DNA of 64,000 bases from Clostridia bacterium. GTDB lineage: Bacteria; Bacillota; Clostridia; Christensenellales; Aristaeellaceae. The first letter of the stretch is position 1. Each line of letters begins with the position of its first letter. The DNA is taken from the NCBI GenBank assembly GCA_017527065.1, contig JAFXQO010000004.1, forward strand, positions 1-64,000, given 5' to 3'. Below, in pieces: positions 61,000-64,000 of the stretch. The notes beneath the pieces are model-generated. The model ran no database searches, was not told the DNA's origin, and saw nothing but the letters and a program-made list of their open reading frames with translations. The position numbers and the translations under genes are program-made.

Positions 61000-62522
61000 T
61001 CAGAACAGGCTCACGCCGGTCATTTCCTTCGGCTGGGGCATGCCCATCAGCTTCAGCATGGTGGGGCAGAGGTCGCACAGCTTGCCGCCCGCGCGCAGCT
61101 CGTGCTTCGGATGCTCGGGATCGATCACGATGCAGGGCACCGGGTTGGTAGTGTGCGGGGTGAAGGGTTCGCCGGTCTCGTAGTTGATCATCTGGTCGGC
61201 GTTGCCGTGGTCGGCGGTGATGATGGCCTTGCCGCCCTTGGAGACGATCAGGTCGACCATGCGGCCCACGCAGGTGTCCACGGCTTCCACGGCCTTGATG
61301 GCCGCCTCCATGACGCCGGTGTGGCCCACCATGTCGCAGTTGGCGTAGTTCAGGATGATCACGTCGTACTTGTCCGACTCGATGGCCTCGACCACCTTGT
61401 CGGTCACTTCATAGGCGCTCATCTCGGGCTTGAGGTCGAAGGTGGGCACGTCGGGGGAGGGCACCAGGATGCGGTCCTCGCCCTTGAACTGGCGCTCCTC
61501 GCCGCCGTTGAAGAAGAAGGTGACGTGGGCGTACTTCTGCGTCTCGGCGATGCGCAGCTGCGTCTTGCCGTTGGCGGCCAGGTATTCGCCCATGGTCATC
61601 ACCAGCTGCTCCGGCGGATAGGCCACCAGCACGTTCGGCATGGCGGCGTCATACTGGGCCATGCACACGTAGGTGACGGGGAAGAAGCCGTTGCGGCGCT
61701 CGAAGCCGGTGAAATCCGGGTCCACGAAGGCGCGGGTGATCTGCCGGGCGCGGTCGGGACGGAAGTTGAAGCACACGATGGAGTCGTTCGCCTTGATCAT
61801 GCCGTCTTTGCAGATGACGGTGGGCACGACGAATTCGTCGGTCACGCCCGCGGCGTAGCTGTCCTCAATGGCCTTCACGGCGTCGTCCGCCTGGTTGCCC
61901 TCGCCGTAGACCATGGCGGCGTAGCCCTTTTCGACGCGGTCCCAGGCTTTGTCGCGGTCCATGGCGTAGTAGCGGCCGCCGACGGAAGCCACGGTGCCCA
62001 CGCCCAGCTCCTCCATGTGGTCGCGCACGGTCTTCACGAAGCCCGCGCCGGAGGTGACGGACACGTCGCGGCCGTCCAGCAGCGCGTGCAGGTAGACCTT
62101 TTTGAGGCCGTGGCGCGCGGCCATGTCCACGATGCCCATGATGTGGTCGATGTGGCTGTGCACGCCGCCGTCGGACACCAGGCCGATCAGCTGCAGCGCG
62201 GAATCGTGCTTCTTGCAGTTTTCGATGGCCGCCAGCATGGCCTTGTTCTCAAAGAACACGCCGTCCTGGATGTCCTTGGTGATTTTGACCAGCATCTGGT
62301 AGACCACGCGGCCCGCGCCGATGTTGGTGTGGCCCACCTCGCTGTTGCCCATCTGGCCGTCCGGCAGGCCCACGTTCAGGCCGGAAGCGCCGATTTCGGT
62401 CACGCAGTAGTCTCTCTTGTAGCGATCGAGATTGGGCGTTTTCGCCGCATAGATCGCGTTGCTCTTGGGATCGGGACGGCCGTTGCCGAAGCCGTCCATG
62501 ATGATCAGCGCGGTGACAGCCA

Positions 62523-62523
<1 letters not shown>
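61000..62523 (-). CDS. gpmI: 2,3-bisphosphoglycerate-independent phosphoglycerate mutase
   Basis: This Mn-dependent enzyme interconverts 3- and 2-phosphoglycerate. The 507 residues include MDGFGNG near the start, the catalytic serine loop DGQMGNSEVGHTNIGAGR, NYANCDMVGHTG and the late ADHGNADQM metal motif. In spore-formers GpmI is known to be pH-sensitive and is shut down in the forespore. The ATG overlaps the tpiA stop by one base (TGATG), so the two are translationally coupled. Confidence 0.97.
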
Positions 62524-63269
<746 letters not shown>

Positions 63270-63323
63270 GGTAATTACCTCCATTTAACTCTTATAATCA
63301 AATCTTAAAAAACACCCCATACA

Positions 63324-63361
63324 GTCTTCAAGGCGCACGAAACCTGTGCGCCTTGAGACTG
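63324..63361 (-). other. Hairpin and T tract between pgk and tpiA
   Basis: On the minus strand, AGTCTCAAGGCGCAC pairs with GTGCGCCTTGAAGACT, and a TTTTTT tract (63308-63313) follows 10 nt later. It could be a partial terminator or an RNA-stability element that lowers tpiA-gpmI expression relative to pgk. Confidence 0.6.
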
Positions 63362-63380
63362 TTTTACTTATTTTTGATTC

Positions 63381-64000
63381 TTACTTGTCGTTCAGAGCGG
63401 CAACGCCGGGCAGGACCTTGCCCTCGAGATACTCCAGGGAAGCGCCGCCGCCGGTGGAGATGTGGGTCATCTTGGAGGCCAGGCCCATCTGCTGCACGGC
63501 CGCCGCGGAGTCGCCGCCGCCGATGATGGTCACGGCGTCGCTGTCGGCCATGGCCTGAGCCACGCCCAGGGTGCCCTTGGCCAGGGTGGGATTCTCAAAC
63601 ACGCCCATGGGGCCGTTCCAGACCACAGTCTTGGCGGCCTTCACGGCGGCGCCGAAGAGCTCAATGGTCTTGGGGCCGATGTCGCAGCCCTGCATGTCGG
63701 CGGGGATCTTGTCGGAATCCACGATCAGGGTGTCGATGGGGGCGTCGATGGGGTTGGGGAACTCCTTCACGCACACGGAGTCGATGGGCAGAAGCAGCTT
63801 GACGCCCTTCTCCTCGGCCTTCTTCATCATGTCCTTGCAGTAGTCGATCTTGCTCTCATCCAGCAGGGACTGACCCACTTCGTAGCCCTTGGCTTTGAGG
63901 AAGGTGAAGGCCATGCCGCCGCCGATGATCAGGGTGTCCACCTTCTCAAGCAGGTTGTTGATGACGTTCAGCTTGTCCTCGATCTTCGCGCCGCCCAGCA
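63381..64000 (-). CDS. pgk: Phosphoglycerate kinase, C-terminal part
   Basis: The C-terminal 206 codons are present and the gene continues past the right edge. Motifs are [13 protein letters not shown] near the edge, [34 protein letters not shown] (the nucleotide-binding Glu region), and the closing GGGDSAAAV and [17 protein letters not shown]. The enzyme makes ATP from 1,3-bisphosphoglycerate. It is followed by tpiA and gpmI on the same strand. Confidence 0.97.
   Translation of the reverse strand, partial: LGGAKIEDKLNVINNLLEKVDTLIIGGGMAFTFLKAKGYEVGQSLLDESKIDYCKDMMKKAEEKGVKLLLPIDSVCVKEFPNPIDAPIDTLIVDSDKIPADMQGCDIGPKTIELFGAAVKAAKTVVWNGPMGVFENPTLAKGTLGVAQAMADSDAVTIIGGGDSAAAVQQMGLASKMTHISTGGGASLEYLEGKVLPGVAALNDK

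Overview
The window reads as high-GC (roughly 60-65% by eye) Firmicutes/Clostridia chromosome. The cell wall is of the meso-diaminopimelate type, because MurE carries the DNPR motif. The lineage appears to be spore-forming, because both dipicolinate synthase subunits (dpaA/dpaB) are present. Housekeeping promoters are classic sigma-A type (TTGACA-N17-TATAAT variants, several with an extended -10). The carbohydrate genes (GH32, GH172, GH116, GH78 and a GPH-type symporter) suggest a plant-glycan-using gut or rumen Clostridium relative. Genus-level assignment is not possible from the sequence alone.

Layout. 1-5 kb: the 5' end of a DtxR/MntR-type metalloregulator, gap, a CbbX/SpoVK-like AAA ATPase, an ArsC-like protein without its cysteine, two tandem signal peptidases I and a DUF951 protein. 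5.2-14.6 kb: one secreted protein of about 3,130 residues, built from a roughly 400-residue four-module unit (A-B-C-D) repeated about seven times and capped by a short BspA-type leucine-rich repeat. 14.7-24.2 kb: sbcDC, an AEC transporter, a small ABC exporter, an RluA-type pseudouridine synthase and a phosphohexomutase.

24.3-37.9 kb: a division and cell-wall (dcw) cluster in the order mraZ-ftsL-pbp(spoVD/ftsI)-murE-mraY-murD-ftsW-murA-ftsQ-ftsA-ftsZ. It starts at a textbook MraZ box with five TGG repeats at an exact 10-bp period. Compared with the usual order it lacks rsmH, murF, murG, murB and murC. An inverted-repeat element sits at the murE/mraY junction, where murF would normally be.

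37.9-53.7 kb: an accessory region with an ECF sigma/anti-sigma pair, a DUF3592-like protein, GH78, GH116, tRNA-Thr, GH32, pfkA, a GPH symporter, an alpha/beta hydrolase, an HtrA protease, GH172 (DUF2961) and a SANT/Myb-like DNA-binding protein. GH32, pfkA, GH172 and the symporter fit use of fructans or related fructose or arabinose polymers.

53.9-61 kb: a secreted protein with seven SH3b domains and an unrecognised C-terminal domain, dpaAB behind a plausible sigma-K promoter, mscL fused to a zinc ribbon, and a second ECF sigma/anti-sigma (DUF4349)/SIMPL operon. 61-64 kb: lower glycolysis (pgk-tpiA-gpmI), with pgk cut by the window edge.

Most other long open frames, including a 7.4-kb frame antisense to the giant gene, are shadows caused by high GC at third codon positions. 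No CRISPR array, insertion sequence, prophage or obvious defence system was seen.
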